Origin: Chloroflexota bacterium
Lineage (GTDB): Bacteria > Chloroflexota > Anaerolineae > Aggregatilineales > Phototrophicaceae
Length of the DNA stretch: 64,000 nucleotides
Assembly: GCA_028875245.1 (NCBI GenBank)
Contig: JAPPEU010000026.1
Location: 33,802-97,801 of the forward strand
Reading direction: 5' to 3'
Position numbers and translations under genes: made by a program. Under the pieces are notes generated by a model. It had not been told where the DNA came from. It made no database searches and saw only the letters and a list, made by a program, of their open reading frames with translations. Of this stretch, positions 38,878 through 47,084 are shown piece by piece. The number at the start of each line of letters is the position of its first letter. Positions within the stretch are counted from its first letter, which is position 1.

Positions 38878-40175
38878 CCGGCGCCCTGCCATACGAAGCT
38901 GCGCTCCGCCGATGAATTGGAAACGCGACCAGTGCCGGTGTTGAGGACATCGACATGCCAGGCGTATTGATGGCTGTTTGTATCCTGTGGCTGCCAGGCC
39001 TCCGGAAGGATGAAGAACAACTCCCGGGTGGCGGCCGTATAATTCGCGCCGCTGTCACTATCGACCAACACGACGCGGTACACTTCATCCGCGGCCAGGC
39101 GCCCGGTCCCCACCCAGCGCAAGGTGACCTGCTGCAAAGGCGCGATGAAGGCCTCATCCGGCGGGCTCTGCGCGATGGGCGCGTTGAATGTCGCCGTAGG
39201 AAGCGGGGTCGGCGTCTCGCTGCCGGAGGCGGTCGGAATCGGCGTCCTGGTGGGCGTCGGCGCCGGCACCCGGATTCTCTGGCCCTGCCACAGGTTTACG
39301 GTGCACTCCGGGCCGCCATAATCCAGTCCGAACTCGCAAAGCTGAAACTCGATCTCCGGGTTCAAGTCGGAAAGCGCCTTGGCGTTCGTTCTGAATTGAA
39401 CGGCGATGGCGATCATGTTTTCGTCCGGCTGCACGACATGCCACATGAGGCCGGGCAAGAGCGTCGGCGTTTCCGTGGGCGCCAGCGGGTCGAAGGCCAG
39501 GAGCGCAAGCCCTTCAGATTGGTTTTCCGCCGCTGCGGATTCGCTGGGGGGCTCAATGACCGGCGCTGCTGTCGCGGCGGAATCGCGCGTTGGGCTGGGC
39601 AGAGGCACGATGATCTCCTGGCCGATTTGTATCAGCGCCTCGTCTGTGATGCCGTTAAGCTGCATGACCGTCGGCAGAATGTCGAGGTTTCGATGCCCAC
39701 AACCCGAAATGATGCCAATCAAGGAATCACCGGCGGCAACCTGTCGCATGCAGGGCGCTGGCGTCAGTGTGTCGGTTGGGGGCGCTGTCGGCATGGGGCT
39801 GGATGTGAATGTCGCCGTTGGCGGCCCGGGCGTGACCGACGGCCCGGCGATGCGGGTTGATGTTGCCGTCGCGGCTTGCGGGACGGCGGCTGCGCTGCCC
39901 GAGCGAGACGAAAGCATCAGCAGCATAATCGCAGCGGAAGCCGCAAAAATCGTCAGGACCAGGAGCGCACTCAAGATACGTCCCCTCCGGCTTAGGGATT
40001 CTTCAGCCAGATCGGTTTCGCCCAGGCGAAAGTTGTACCGCGGCGGCGAATCATCCGCTCTGGCCGGCCCCTGCGCTGCCACTTCGGCGATGGATGCCCC
40101 GCAGGTCACACAGACCGCGGCATGCTGTTGATTGCGGGACTGACAGATCGGACAGACTTTGAAGGTTTCTGTCAA
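38874..40175 (-). CDS. Zinc-ribbon, membrane-anchored LysM protein
   Basis: This 433-residue protein has a cytoplasmic N-terminal zinc ribbon (CPICQSRNQQHAAVCVTCG), one membrane span (about 68-90) and an extracytoplasmic Thr/Pro linker. Two LysM domains follow (MRQVAAGDSLIGIISGCG; WHVVQPDENMIAIAVQFR), then a Pro/Thr spacer and a C-terminal beta-sandwich. The second LysM again has a Cys-flanked insert (CEFGLDYGGPEC), as in its downstream paralogue. The start is TTG (40175) with GAGG seven bases before it; the overlapping ATG is out of frame. The N-terminal ribbon could sense or bind something inside the cell, which is inference. Confidence 0.78.
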   Translation of the reverse strand: MTETFKVCPICQSRNQQHAAVCVTCGASIAEVAAQGPARADDSPPRYNFRLGETDLAEESLSRRGRILSALLVLTIFAASAAIMLLMLSSRSGSAAAVPQAATATSTRIAGPSVTPGPPTATFTSSPMPTAPPTDTLTPAPCMRQVAAGDSLIGIISGCGHRNLDILPTVMQLNGITDEALIQIGQEIIVPLPSPTRDSAATAAPVIEPPSESAAAENQSEGLALLAFDPLAPTETPTLLPGLMWHVVQPDENMIAIAVQFRTNAKALSDLNPEIEFQLCEFGLDYGGPECTVNLWQGQRIRVPAPTPTRTPIPTASGSETPTPLPTATFNAPIAQSPPDEAFIAPLQQVTLRWVGTGRLAADEVYRVVLVDSDSGANYTAATRELFFILPEAWQPQDTNSHQYAWHVDVLNTGTGRVSNSSAERSFVWQGAG

Positions 40176-40254
40176 ACATCAACCTCAAACATCGACCTCG
40201 ATTCAAGCAAATTATAACCGATGGCGGCGAAGCTTGGCCCGCGCGCGCCACCTC

Positions 40255-40400
40255 CAGCGGGCGTTTCGGCGCCGCGACATAGGTCGCGCAGACACTGACC
40301 GCCGACACTGCGGGTCAAAGGCCCCTGCAAGGCTTGTCCGGTACTCTAGCGAAATTGTCGCTTTTTCTACCCCATCCCCCGGCCCCTTCTCCGAATCATC
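40255..40400. repeat. Dispersed intergenic repeat, partial copy
   Basis: GCGGGCGTTTCGGCGCCGCG at 40258 and GACACTGCGGGTCAAAGGCC at 40303 match blocks of the 2850-2966 copy. From 40328 to 40385 the sequence repeats 2585-2640 nearly base for base, up to the CCCCATCCCCC run. It fills the gap between the LysM gene and the valS stop. Confidence 0.75.
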
Positions 40401-40411
40401 GTCCCGCGCAT

Positions 40412-43066
40412 TCACGGCAGCCGGCCCAAATTGGCGATGCGCTCCTCGATCTGCGCCCGCGCGGCTTTGAGATCGACCAGCCGGTTCCGCTCACGCTGAA
40501 CAACATCGGCCCGGGCGCGCTCTACGAAGTTCTTGTTTCCCAGCATCTTCTCCGTCCGCTCCAGCTGAGCATCAAGCTTGGCCAATTCATCCGTCAGGCG
40601 CCGGCGCTCGGCGGCGATGTCAATCATGCCTTCTAGCGGCAAGTAAACAGAAATATCGCCGACTACGACATTGGCCGAGTTCGCGGGTTCCTCCGCCTCG
40701 AGCGGGAGCAGCTCCAAAGCCTCCACGTTGCACAATCTCTTGAGAATCTGATCGTTGTTCGCCAAGTCCTCCGTGGCGGCGCTGCCAGCGCGCGCGATGG
40801 CCCGTATGCGGCGACCGGGATCCACCTTGAATTCCGCGCGCGTGTTGCGGATCTCGCGCACGAGCTCGAGATAGGCGGCCATGCGGCCCTCGACATCATC
40901 ATCAATTGCATCAGCATCGGCTTGCGGCCAGTCGGCGATGATCAGCGCCTCGCCATCATGCGGGATATAACGCCAAGCTTCCTCCGTCATAAATGGCATG
41001 AAGGGATGCAGCAGCCGCAGACAGCAATCCTGCAGCTGAACCAGCACGCGGCGAGTTGCGGTCTTCTGCGCCTCGTTCCCCTCGTACAAAGCCCCCTTGC
41101 TGATCTCCAGGTAGAAGGGCGCGAACTCATCCCACATGAAAGCGAGGATTTGGTTGCCCGCCTCGCCATATTGAAAAATGTCGAAGAGGTACTGAACATT
41201 CTCGATAAGGCGATTCATGCGGCTCAAAATCCAGCGCGATGGCAGGTCAAGCTCGTCGCTTGGCGGCGCGCCCAGCTCCAACGCGCCGTCGAGGTTCATG
41301 TTGATGAAGGATGTCATCTGCCAGATCTTGTTGATGAAGCGGAAGCTGTGGTCCAGCCGCGTCTCATCCAGGTGGCAATCGTTGCCGGGCGTGCCGCTTG
41401 TGATCAGCGTGAAGCGCAAGGGATCCGCGCCGAGTTCGTCAACGACGGTCAGCGGGTCGATGGCGTTGCCCAGCGTCTTGCTGAACTTCGCCCCGCCTTC
41501 AGCCCGCACCAGCCCATGCAGATAAACCGTGTGAAATGGCGGCCTGTCGGTGAACCACAAACCCATCATGATCATCCGCGCCACCCAAAAGAAGAGAATA
41601 TCGTGACCTGTTTCCATCATCTGCGTCGGATAATAACGGGCGAGATCGGCCGTTTCTTCGGGCCAACCAAGCGTGCTGAAGGGCCAGAGACCGCTGCTGA
41701 ACCAGGTGTCGAGCACATCCTGCTCCATCACCCAGCCATCGCCGGCCGGCGCCTCGCGGCCGACGTAAATCTCTCCTTGCGGGTCGCCATCCTTTTCGCG
41801 ATACCAGGCCGGAATGCGATGCCCCCACCACAACTGTCGGCTGATGCACCAATCCTGGATATTCTCCAGCCAATGAAAGTAGACCTTCTCAAAACGCTCC
41901 GGCACGATTTTGACGCGTCCGGCGCGCACCGCCGCGATCGCCTTGTCCGCCAGCGGCTGAATGCGGACGTACCATTGCGCGCTCATCATCGGCTCGACCA
42001 CTTCGCCGCCGCGTTGGCTGCGCGGAATGCGCGTGACATAGGGCTCGGTTCTGATTGTCAGACCGGCCGCTTCCATGTCGCTCCAAAGCCGCTCGCGGCA
42101 GTCATAACGATCCAGGCCCGCATACAGCCCGGCGTTGTCGTTCATGCTGGCGTCTTTGTTGAGGATGTTCAGCAGCTCCAGGCCGTGTTTCCGCCCCAGC
42201 TCATAATCGCTGAAATCGTGCCCCGGCGTCACCTTCAAGGCGCCGGCGCCGAATTCCATGTCGACATAGTCATCGCCGATTATCGGAATTTCGCGCCCCA
42301 GAATCGGCACAGTTGCGCGCGAGCCGATCAGATGACGGTAACGCTCATCGTCCGGGTGGACGGCGACGGCGGTGTCGCCCAAAATCGTCTCTGGACGGGT
42401 GGTCGCGACCGGCAGGTATGCCCCGCCTTCGACCGGATAGCGGAAATAATATAGCGTGACTTCTTCTTCGTTCGATTCGACTTCAAGGTCGGAAACAGCT
42501 GTCTGCAAGCCCGGGCTCCAGTTGACCAGCCGCGGCCCGCGATAAACAAGCCCCTGTTCCCAGAGTGTGATGAAAGCCTCAATGACGGCATTGGACAAGC
42601 CGTCGTCCAGCGTGAAGCGCTCACGATCCCAATCACAGCTGGCGCCGAGCCGACGCAGTTGCCGGGTGATCGTGCCGCCTTGCTCTTCCTTCCATTGCCA
42701 GGTGCGATGCAAGAATTCCTCGTAGCCGACATCTTCGCGGCTCGTGCCCTCATCCCGCAGCATCTTCTCGACCTGAAGCTGCGTGGCGATGCCCGCGTGA
42801 TCGGTGCCGGGCAGCCATAGCGCCGCCTTGCCCCGCATGCGTTCATAGCGGATCATCAGGTCCTCCAGCGCGGTGAAGAGCGCGTGGCCGATATGCAGGC
42901 TGCCGGTGACATTGGGCGGCGGCATGCTGATGACATAGGGTTCAGCGCCATCGGCGGCGCATTCCGGCTTGAACCAGCCCTGCGCTTGCCACCAGCCATA
43001 AAGGCGTGGCTCGACCGCGGCGAAATCGAAATTGCGCGGCATGTTCTTTTCGGCGGCTGCTTTCAT
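40412..43066 (-). CDS. valS: Valyl-tRNA synthetase
   Basis: This 884-residue class I synthetase has LHIGHALFTAL (HIGH motif, near residue 55) and GAKFSKTLGNAIDPL (KMSKS variant KFSKT, near 535). It has an editing domain (VATTRPETILGDTAVAVHP), the anticodon-binding domain and the C-terminal coiled-coil arm (ERRRLTDELAKLDAQLERTEKML) that marks ValRS. The reading frame stays open upstream, but that part is the T-box leader. The ATG at 43066 has GAGGA seven bases upstream, after the leader terminator. Expression is expected to rise when uncharged tRNA-Val accumulates. Confidence 0.97.
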   Translation of the reverse strand: MKAAAEKNMPRNFDFAAVEPRLYGWWQAQGWFKPECAADGAEPYVISMPPPNVTGSLHIGHALFTALEDLMIRYERMRGKAALWLPGTDHAGIATQLQVEKMLRDEGTSREDVGYEEFLHRTWQWKEEQGGTITRQLRRLGASCDWDRERFTLDDGLSNAVIEAFITLWEQGLVYRGPRLVNWSPGLQTAVSDLEVESNEEEVTLYYFRYPVEGGAYLPVATTRPETILGDTAVAVHPDDERYRHLIGSRATVPILGREIPIIGDDYVDMEFGAGALKVTPGHDFSDYELGRKHGLELLNILNKDASMNDNAGLYAGLDRYDCRERLWSDMEAAGLTIRTEPYVTRIPRSQRGGEVVEPMMSAQWYVRIQPLADKAIAAVRAGRVKIVPERFEKVYFHWLENIQDWCISRQLWWGHRIPAWYREKDGDPQGEIYVGREAPAGDGWVMEQDVLDTWFSSGLWPFSTLGWPEETADLARYYPTQMMETGHDILFFWVARMIMMGLWFTDRPPFHTVYLHGLVRAEGGAKFSKTLGNAIDPLTVVDELGADPLRFTLITSGTPGNDCHLDETRLDHSFRFINKIWQMTSFINMNLDGALELGAPPSDELDLPSRWILSRMNRLIENVQYLFDIFQYGEAGNQILAFMWDEFAPFYLEISKGALYEGNEAQKTATRRVLVQLQDCCLRLLHPFMPFMTEEAWRYIPHDGEALIIADWPQADADAIDDDVEGRMAAYLELVREIRNTRAEFKVDPGRRIRAIARAGSAATEDLANNDQILKRLCNVEALELLPLEAEEPANSANVVVGDISVYLPLEGMIDIAAERRRLTDELAKLDAQLERTEKMLGNKNFVERARADVVQRERNRLVDLKAARAQIEERIANLGRLP

Positions 43067-43091
43067 GGTCTTGTCCTCAGCGCTATCCAAC

Positions 43092-43127
43092 AAAAAAGCC
43101 TTCCATCCCACACAAGGACGAAAGGCT
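43092..43127 (-). terminator. T-box terminator of valS
   Basis: Read on the minus strand, AGCCTTTCGTCC pairs with GGGATGGAAGGCT, about twelve pairs with two wobbles. TTTTTTG follows. It ends 26 bases before the valS ATG and competes with the antiterminator at 43133-43145. Confidence 0.9.
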
Positions 43128-43345
43128 GTCTTCCGCGGTACCACCTTGCTTCAGCGGGCGCCGGCCCGCTGCGCTTGAGACGCGATGACGGGCGTAAACC
43201 GGCCCGAGTCTACTGGCGTCCGCCTTCTTTCGGGCAACTCCCGGGCGACTTTCGGCAACTGTTCACAAGCGGGCTCGCAGCCTAGGACCCGCGCTCTCTG
43301 CTGTGAACGGGATTGCCTACTCTTCCCGATCAATGTCGTTCGCTC
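43092..43345 (-). ncRNA. T-box riboswitch of valS, specifier GUC
   Basis: On the minus strand the invariant T-box GGTGGTACCGCGG lies at 43145-43133, just before the terminator. Upstream is a Stem I with AGAGTA near its base and GCAGAGAGCGCGGG in its upper part. Helix GTTCACA pairs with TGTGAAC, and helix GGCAA pairs with TTGCC. The internal loop below the TTGCC strand reads GAAAGTCG. This places GTC, a Val codon, in the specifier position (43249-43247). A GC-rich Stem III (GCGGGCCGGCGCCCGC) precedes the T-box. Codon, gene and structure agree. Confidence 0.93.
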
Positions 43346-43392
43346 TATTCAGTTGTGAAATCGCCTCGCCGCCGTCCATCCGGGCCGGGCTG

Positions 43393-43465
43393 AGCCACCC
43401 ATGGGACTTGAACCCATAACCTATCGCTTACGAAGCGATCGCTCTGCCAATTGAGCTAGGGTGGC
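43393..43465 (-). tRNA. tRNA-Thr (anticodon CGT)
   Basis: The 73-base gene has acceptor arm GCCACCC / GGGTGGC and D-arm GCTC..GAGC. The anticodon stem ATCGC/GCGAT encloses loop TTCGTAA, giving anticodon CGT. The T-arm is ATGGG TTCAAGT CCCAT. The discriminator base is T and the 3' CCA is not encoded. It reads Thr ACG codons. It lies about 50 bases upstream of the valS T-box on the same strand. Confidence 0.95.
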
Positions 43466-43480
43466 TAATATCAATTCCGC

Positions 43481-43508
43481 AGTATAACAGATACCCCTCA
43501 CGCTTCAA
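43481..43508 (-). promoter_or_regulatory. Predicted promoter of tRNA-Thr (and possibly valS)
   Basis: On the minus strand TTGAAG (43508-43503) and TATACT (43486-43481) are separated by 16 bases. The start point would fall a few bases before the mature tRNA 5' end. No separate promoter or terminator is evident between the tRNA and the T-box. Confidence 0.65.
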
Positions 43509-43582
43509 GGTTCGACCCCGCCATAAACATGCGAATCAGTCAGCGCAGCACACGCCTCGTCCTCCTTTGCGCTTCTTATTTA

Positions 43583-43980
43583 GTGAACCTGCCAAATTCC
43601 ATTTGCAATCATAGCGAAATTTGTAAGGGCGAGAGACGGTCAGTGTCTACGCGCCCCTTGTCTCGCCCTACGAGCTCGCGCTATCGCATGGACGGGCGTT
43701 TCAGCGAAACGCCCCTACAGATTCCTATTTGCGGGTTCGTAATTTTGTGTGAGCGGAGTTGTCACTCGCGAGCGGCTGTGGCAAGAAATCCCTCGGTGCT
43801 CTCGGTGTCCTCGGCGGCAAAAATTCTTCTTAGTAAAACCAAGTTAGTCATGCGAAAATTGACAAGCAATCTATAGACAAAGTGGGCGTTGCCCCTACAA
43901 CCTTTCGATTGCTATGGCAATTTCCGTTTGTTCCGCGATCATTCTCATTACTTTCTTGGAACTGCTTCCGCGCCCTCAGT
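43583..43980. repeat. Largest mosaic of dispersed intergenic repeats
   Basis: This 550-bp gap between tRNA-Thr and mutL joins at least three modules. 43590-43790 resembles 2820-3040: CAATCATAGCGAAATTTGTA, GAGAGACGGTCAGTGTCTAC, GCTATCGCATGGACGGGCG, TTTTGTGTGAGCGGAGTTG. 43834-43960 resembles 25496-25632. The GTGTCCTCGG/GGTGAAAAA motif occurs at 43798 and 43970. Here the central palindrome is shortened (GGGCGTTTCAGCGAAACGCCC). No gene is visible. Confidence 0.82.
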
Positions 43981-44068
43981 GGTGAAAAAACCTGGGCCAT
44001 GTTCGCTGCGCCCCTCCGACCGCGACAGGCATCCATCTCTGCTATACTTCAGAAAACCCCGGACGCGA

Positions 44069-45817
44069 ATGATGTCTGATGCGAAAATGACGATAAAGGT
44101 GCTGCCGGAGGCGGTGATCGGGCGGATCGCGGCCGGCGAAGCTATCGAACGGCCGGCATCGGTCGTCAAGGAATTGATCGAGAATGCCATCGACGCCGGC
44201 GCCAGCGCGGTTCAGGTCGAAGTGGAGGCGGGCGGGGCGCGCCTGCTGCGCGTGAGCGACAATGGGGCGGGCATTCGGCGCCGCGAGATCGAGCTCGCTT
44301 TCAAGCGCCATGCCACCAGCAAGCTGCGCAGCGCCGACGAACTGCAGGGGCTGAGGACCTTGGGTTTCCGCGGTGAGGCCCTGGCCAGCATCGCGGCGGT
44401 GAGCCGGGCGACAATCGTAACGCGCCATCGCGATGAGCCCATGGGCGTCACGCTGCGCTTGCGGGGCGGGGCTGTTGAGCATGAGCGGCCCGCAGGCGCT
44501 CCGGCCGGCACGGTGGTCACCATCGAGAACCTGTTCTTCAATACGCCGGCGCGTCTCAAGTTTCTCAAGAGCGAGGCAACCGAAAAGCGCCACATCCATT
44601 GGGCGGCGGCGCGCTATGCCATGGCCTATCCGCATATCGCCTTCGCGCTCAAACAAGACGGTCGGGAGCGCTTCCGCTCGTCAGGCGGCGGCGAGCTGGC
44701 CGATGTCCTGGCCAAAGTCTTCGGTCTCAAGGAAGCGAAGTGCATGGTCGCCGTCGACGCGGTGGAGGCGCGCCGACCGGGGCGTCCGCGGATCGCTGTC
44801 GCCGGTTATGTCTCGCTGCCAACGCTGAGCCGCGCCAGCCGCGACCGCATCATACTCTTCGTCAATGGTCGCGCCATTCAAGACCCCGCGCTCAGCCACG
44901 CGGTGACGCAGGCTTATGACGGCTTGCTGCCAGCTGGCGCCTTTCCCTTCGCTGTCTTGCTGCTGACGATGCCGCCGGACTTTGTCGATGTCAATGTGCA
45001 CCCGACGAAAGCTGAAGTCCGTTTCCGCGATGCTCAACTGGTCTTCGCCGCGGTTCAGCGCGCCGTGCGGGAGGTCTTGCTGGGCTCGGCTGATGCTGCG
45101 CCCGATCCGTGGGCTGAGAGCGCATTCAGCGACGTTTATGTCGGTTATCAGAAACCGCCGCCACAATGGCCACGCTCAGCGGGGGATGAATTATTCGACG
45201 ACGCCGGGCTTGATGAGATGCCGGAAGCCGGCGCCCCGCCTTCACGGCCGCGAACGCTGCCGGTCTTGCGCGTGGTGGGGCAGGTCGGCGCCGCTTATAT
45301 CATCGCGGAAGGGCCCGCCGGGCTTTACCTCGTCGATCAGAATGCCGCCCATGAGCGGGTGCTTTATCAGAAGCTGATCGATGAATCGGCAAATGGCGGC
45401 ATTGAAGGCGCGCTGCTAGCGGAGAGCCAAACTGTATTGCTGTCGCCGGAGGACAGCGAATTGCTCGCCCAAGTCGGCCACCTGTTTACTCACTTGAGTT
45501 TCGAAATTGAACTCTTCGGTCCTAACAGCTTTGTCATCCGCCGGTCGCCCATGCTGCTGGGGGGCATGCAAGCTGCCGAGTTTATGCCGCGCCTGCTAGA
45601 TTGCTTGCGCGGCTCCGCGAGAACGCCGACGGATGCAGCGGCGGCTTTGGCATCGGTGGCCGCTTTGCGCCGGGGCCAGATACTGGAGCGGGAGAAAATG
45701 CAATCGCTGATTGCGCAATTGGAGCGCTGCCCGGAGCCTTTCGCATCGCCGGGCGGGCGCAAGACCTTCATCCACCTGAGCCGCGAGGATCTGGCGGAGG
45801 AGTTTCGCCGCCGCTGA
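44069..45817 (+). CDS. mutL: MutL, DNA mismatch repair protein, with degenerate endonuclease site
   Basis: This 582-residue protein has a complete GHKL ATPase N-terminus: AGEAIERPASVVKELIENAID, DNGAGI, TLGFRGEALASIA and FNTPARLKFL. The VHPTKAEVRF block ends the N-terminal domain, and a C-terminal dimerisation domain follows. The region that is DQHAxxExxxxE in MutL endonucleases reads DQNAAHERVLYQ (residues 423-434), and the CPHGRPT-like motif reads SPGGRKT. Metal-binding residues are therefore missing and nicking activity is doubtful. The start may be 44069, 44072 or 44087; the last gives the usual MutL N-terminus. Confidence 0.93.
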   Translation: MMSDAKMTIKVLPEAVIGRIAAGEAIERPASVVKELIENAIDAGASAVQVEVEAGGARLLRVSDNGAGIRRREIELAFKRHATSKLRSADELQGLRTLGFRGEALASIAAVSRATIVTRHRDEPMGVTLRLRGGAVEHERPAGAPAGTVVTIENLFFNTPARLKFLKSEATEKRHIHWAAARYAMAYPHIAFALKQDGRERFRSSGGGELADVLAKVFGLKEAKCMVAVDAVEARRPGRPRIAVAGYVSLPTLSRASRDRIILFVNGRAIQDPALSHAVTQAYDGLLPAGAFPFAVLLLTMPPDFVDVNVHPTKAEVRFRDAQLVFAAVQRAVREVLLGSADAAPDPWAESAFSDVYVGYQKPPPQWPRSAGDELFDDAGLDEMPEAGAPPSRPRTLPVLRVVGQVGAAYIIAEGPAGLYLVDQNAAHERVLYQKLIDESANGGIEGALLAESQTVLLSPEDSELLAQVGHLFTHLSFEIELFGPNSFVIRRSPMLLGGMQAAEFMPRLLDCLRGSARTPTDAAAALASVAALRRGQILEREKMQSLIAQLERCPEPFASPGGRKTFIHLSREDLAEEFRRR

Positions 45818-45820
45818 GGC

Positions 45821-47071
45821 TTACAAAAGGGGAAAGACGCCCAGCAGGTAAAGCGGCGCCAGACCGGCCACAGCCAGAAAAGCGAGTATCACCAGGATAA
45901 TCGTCACGATATCGGCGCCTTCGCCCTTGGCTTGCCGCTTGGGCACAAAGGGACCCGTGTAGCCGCCGGTCGCTTCGACGTTTATTGTGCCGTCTGGATT
46001 GCGCAGGGGGCTGCGCGGAATAGGCGCGAGCCCAGGCAGCGGCGGGCTTGTGGCGTTTGCCTCGGCCGCTGGCGGCGCCGCTGGACGGCGGGGTATCGGG
46101 ATCGCCCCTGTTGCCCTGACGCCTGAATGGTCGCGCGGTTGCGGGGCAGGCGGGTGGGGCTGCCTTCTGGCGGGCTGCTGGGCGGCTACGGTTGGCGGCG
46201 CCAGGCGACCGGGGGCTATCCCCCGCGCTGATTGACGGCTGCGCTCGCGAATCTCCTGCAGAATATGCCCCAGCTGATCGGCATGTTTGTAGCGGTCGTT
46301 GGGCCGTTTGCTCATGACCTTGGCGATGACATTGCTCAGGGCCTCCGGCAGATCCGGGTTGAAGTCTTTGGCTATCGGAATCTTGCCCCGCAAATGCGCG
46401 ATTGCCAGCTCCTTCGGCGCCCTCCCGACATACGGAAGGCGGCCGGTGAACATCTCGAACAAGACGATGCCGATTGAATAGACATCTGAAGCGGGCGTGG
46501 GTTTTTCCCCCTTGGCCTGCTCGGGCGAGAAATAATGCGGGCTGCCCCAAACGACTTCACTGCGCGTCTGCGGCAGCGTGTCGGTGAGGGCTTGGGCTAT
46601 GCCAAAATCGGTAACTTTCACGACGCCATCGCGATTTATAAGCACATTCTGCGGCTTGACATCGGCATGGACCATTTGAGAGCGATGCGCGAAGCCGAGC
46701 GCGGCGCAAATCTGGATACCCAGGTCCAGCGCTTTGTCGATGGGCAGGGCGCCCCGCGTTTTAATCAGCTTCTTCAGGTCATCGCCGTCGATCATTTCCA
46801 TGACGATGTAATAGGTAGCCCCGTCGCTGCCGACATCATGAATAGTCACAATATTCGGATGAGACATCATCGCGAAGGTGCGGGCTTCCTGCTGAAATCT
46901 CTCAACGAAGGCCGGGCCTTCAGAACCCTTTGTTAGATTGGGACGCAGGATCTTGACCGCCACAATCCGGCCCAACATGCGGTCAAGCGCGCGATAGATG
47001 ACCGACATGCCGCCCGAGCCCTGCTGCGCAACGAGCTCATATCGCTGATTCAGTAAGGTTTCGCCCGCCAT
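45821..47071 (-). CDS. Membrane-anchored serine/threonine protein kinase
   Basis: This 416-residue protein has a eukaryotic-type kinase domain in residues 10-270: the Gly loop QQGSGGMSVIYRA, VAVKIL (ATP Lys), HADVKPQNVLI (catalytic loop), TDFGIAQ (DFG) and SDVYSIGIVLFEMFTGRLPY. The catalytic loop has HAD instead of HRD, so it is a non-RD kinase, while the catalytic Asp and Lys remain. A Pro/Ala-rich linker precedes a C-terminal membrane span that reaches the end. There are no PASTA domains, and almost nothing lies outside the membrane. It begins 14 bases after the stop of the dGTPase-like gene, so the two are likely cotranscribed. Confidence 0.92.
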   Translation of the reverse strand: MAGETLLNQRYELVAQQGSGGMSVIYRALDRMLGRIVAVKILRPNLTKGSEGPAFVERFQQEARTFAMMSHPNIVTIHDVGSDGATYYIVMEMIDGDDLKKLIKTRGALPIDKALDLGIQICAALGFAHRSQMVHADVKPQNVLINRDGVVKVTDFGIAQALTDTLPQTRSEVVWGSPHYFSPEQAKGEKPTPASDVYSIGIVLFEMFTGRLPYVGRAPKELAIAHLRGKIPIAKDFNPDLPEALSNVIAKVMSKRPNDRYKHADQLGHILQEIRERSRQSARGIAPGRLAPPTVAAQQPARRQPHPPAPQPRDHSGVRATGAIPIPRRPAAPPAAEANATSPPLPGLAPIPRSPLRNPDGTINVEATGGYTGPFVPKRQAKGEGADIVTIILVILAFLAVAGLAPLYLLGVFPLL

Positions 47072-47084
47072 GCTTTTCGCTCAC

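Noticed and set aside
43067..43144. In-frame N-terminal extension of valS starting at GTG 43144
   Set aside because: It would translate the T-box sequence and the terminator hairpin. A good Shine-Dalgarno stands before the ATG at 43066.
43889..44068. In-frame 60-codon extension upstream of mutL
   Set aside because: It lies in dispersed repeat sequence, and the conserved MutL N-terminus begins at about 44087.
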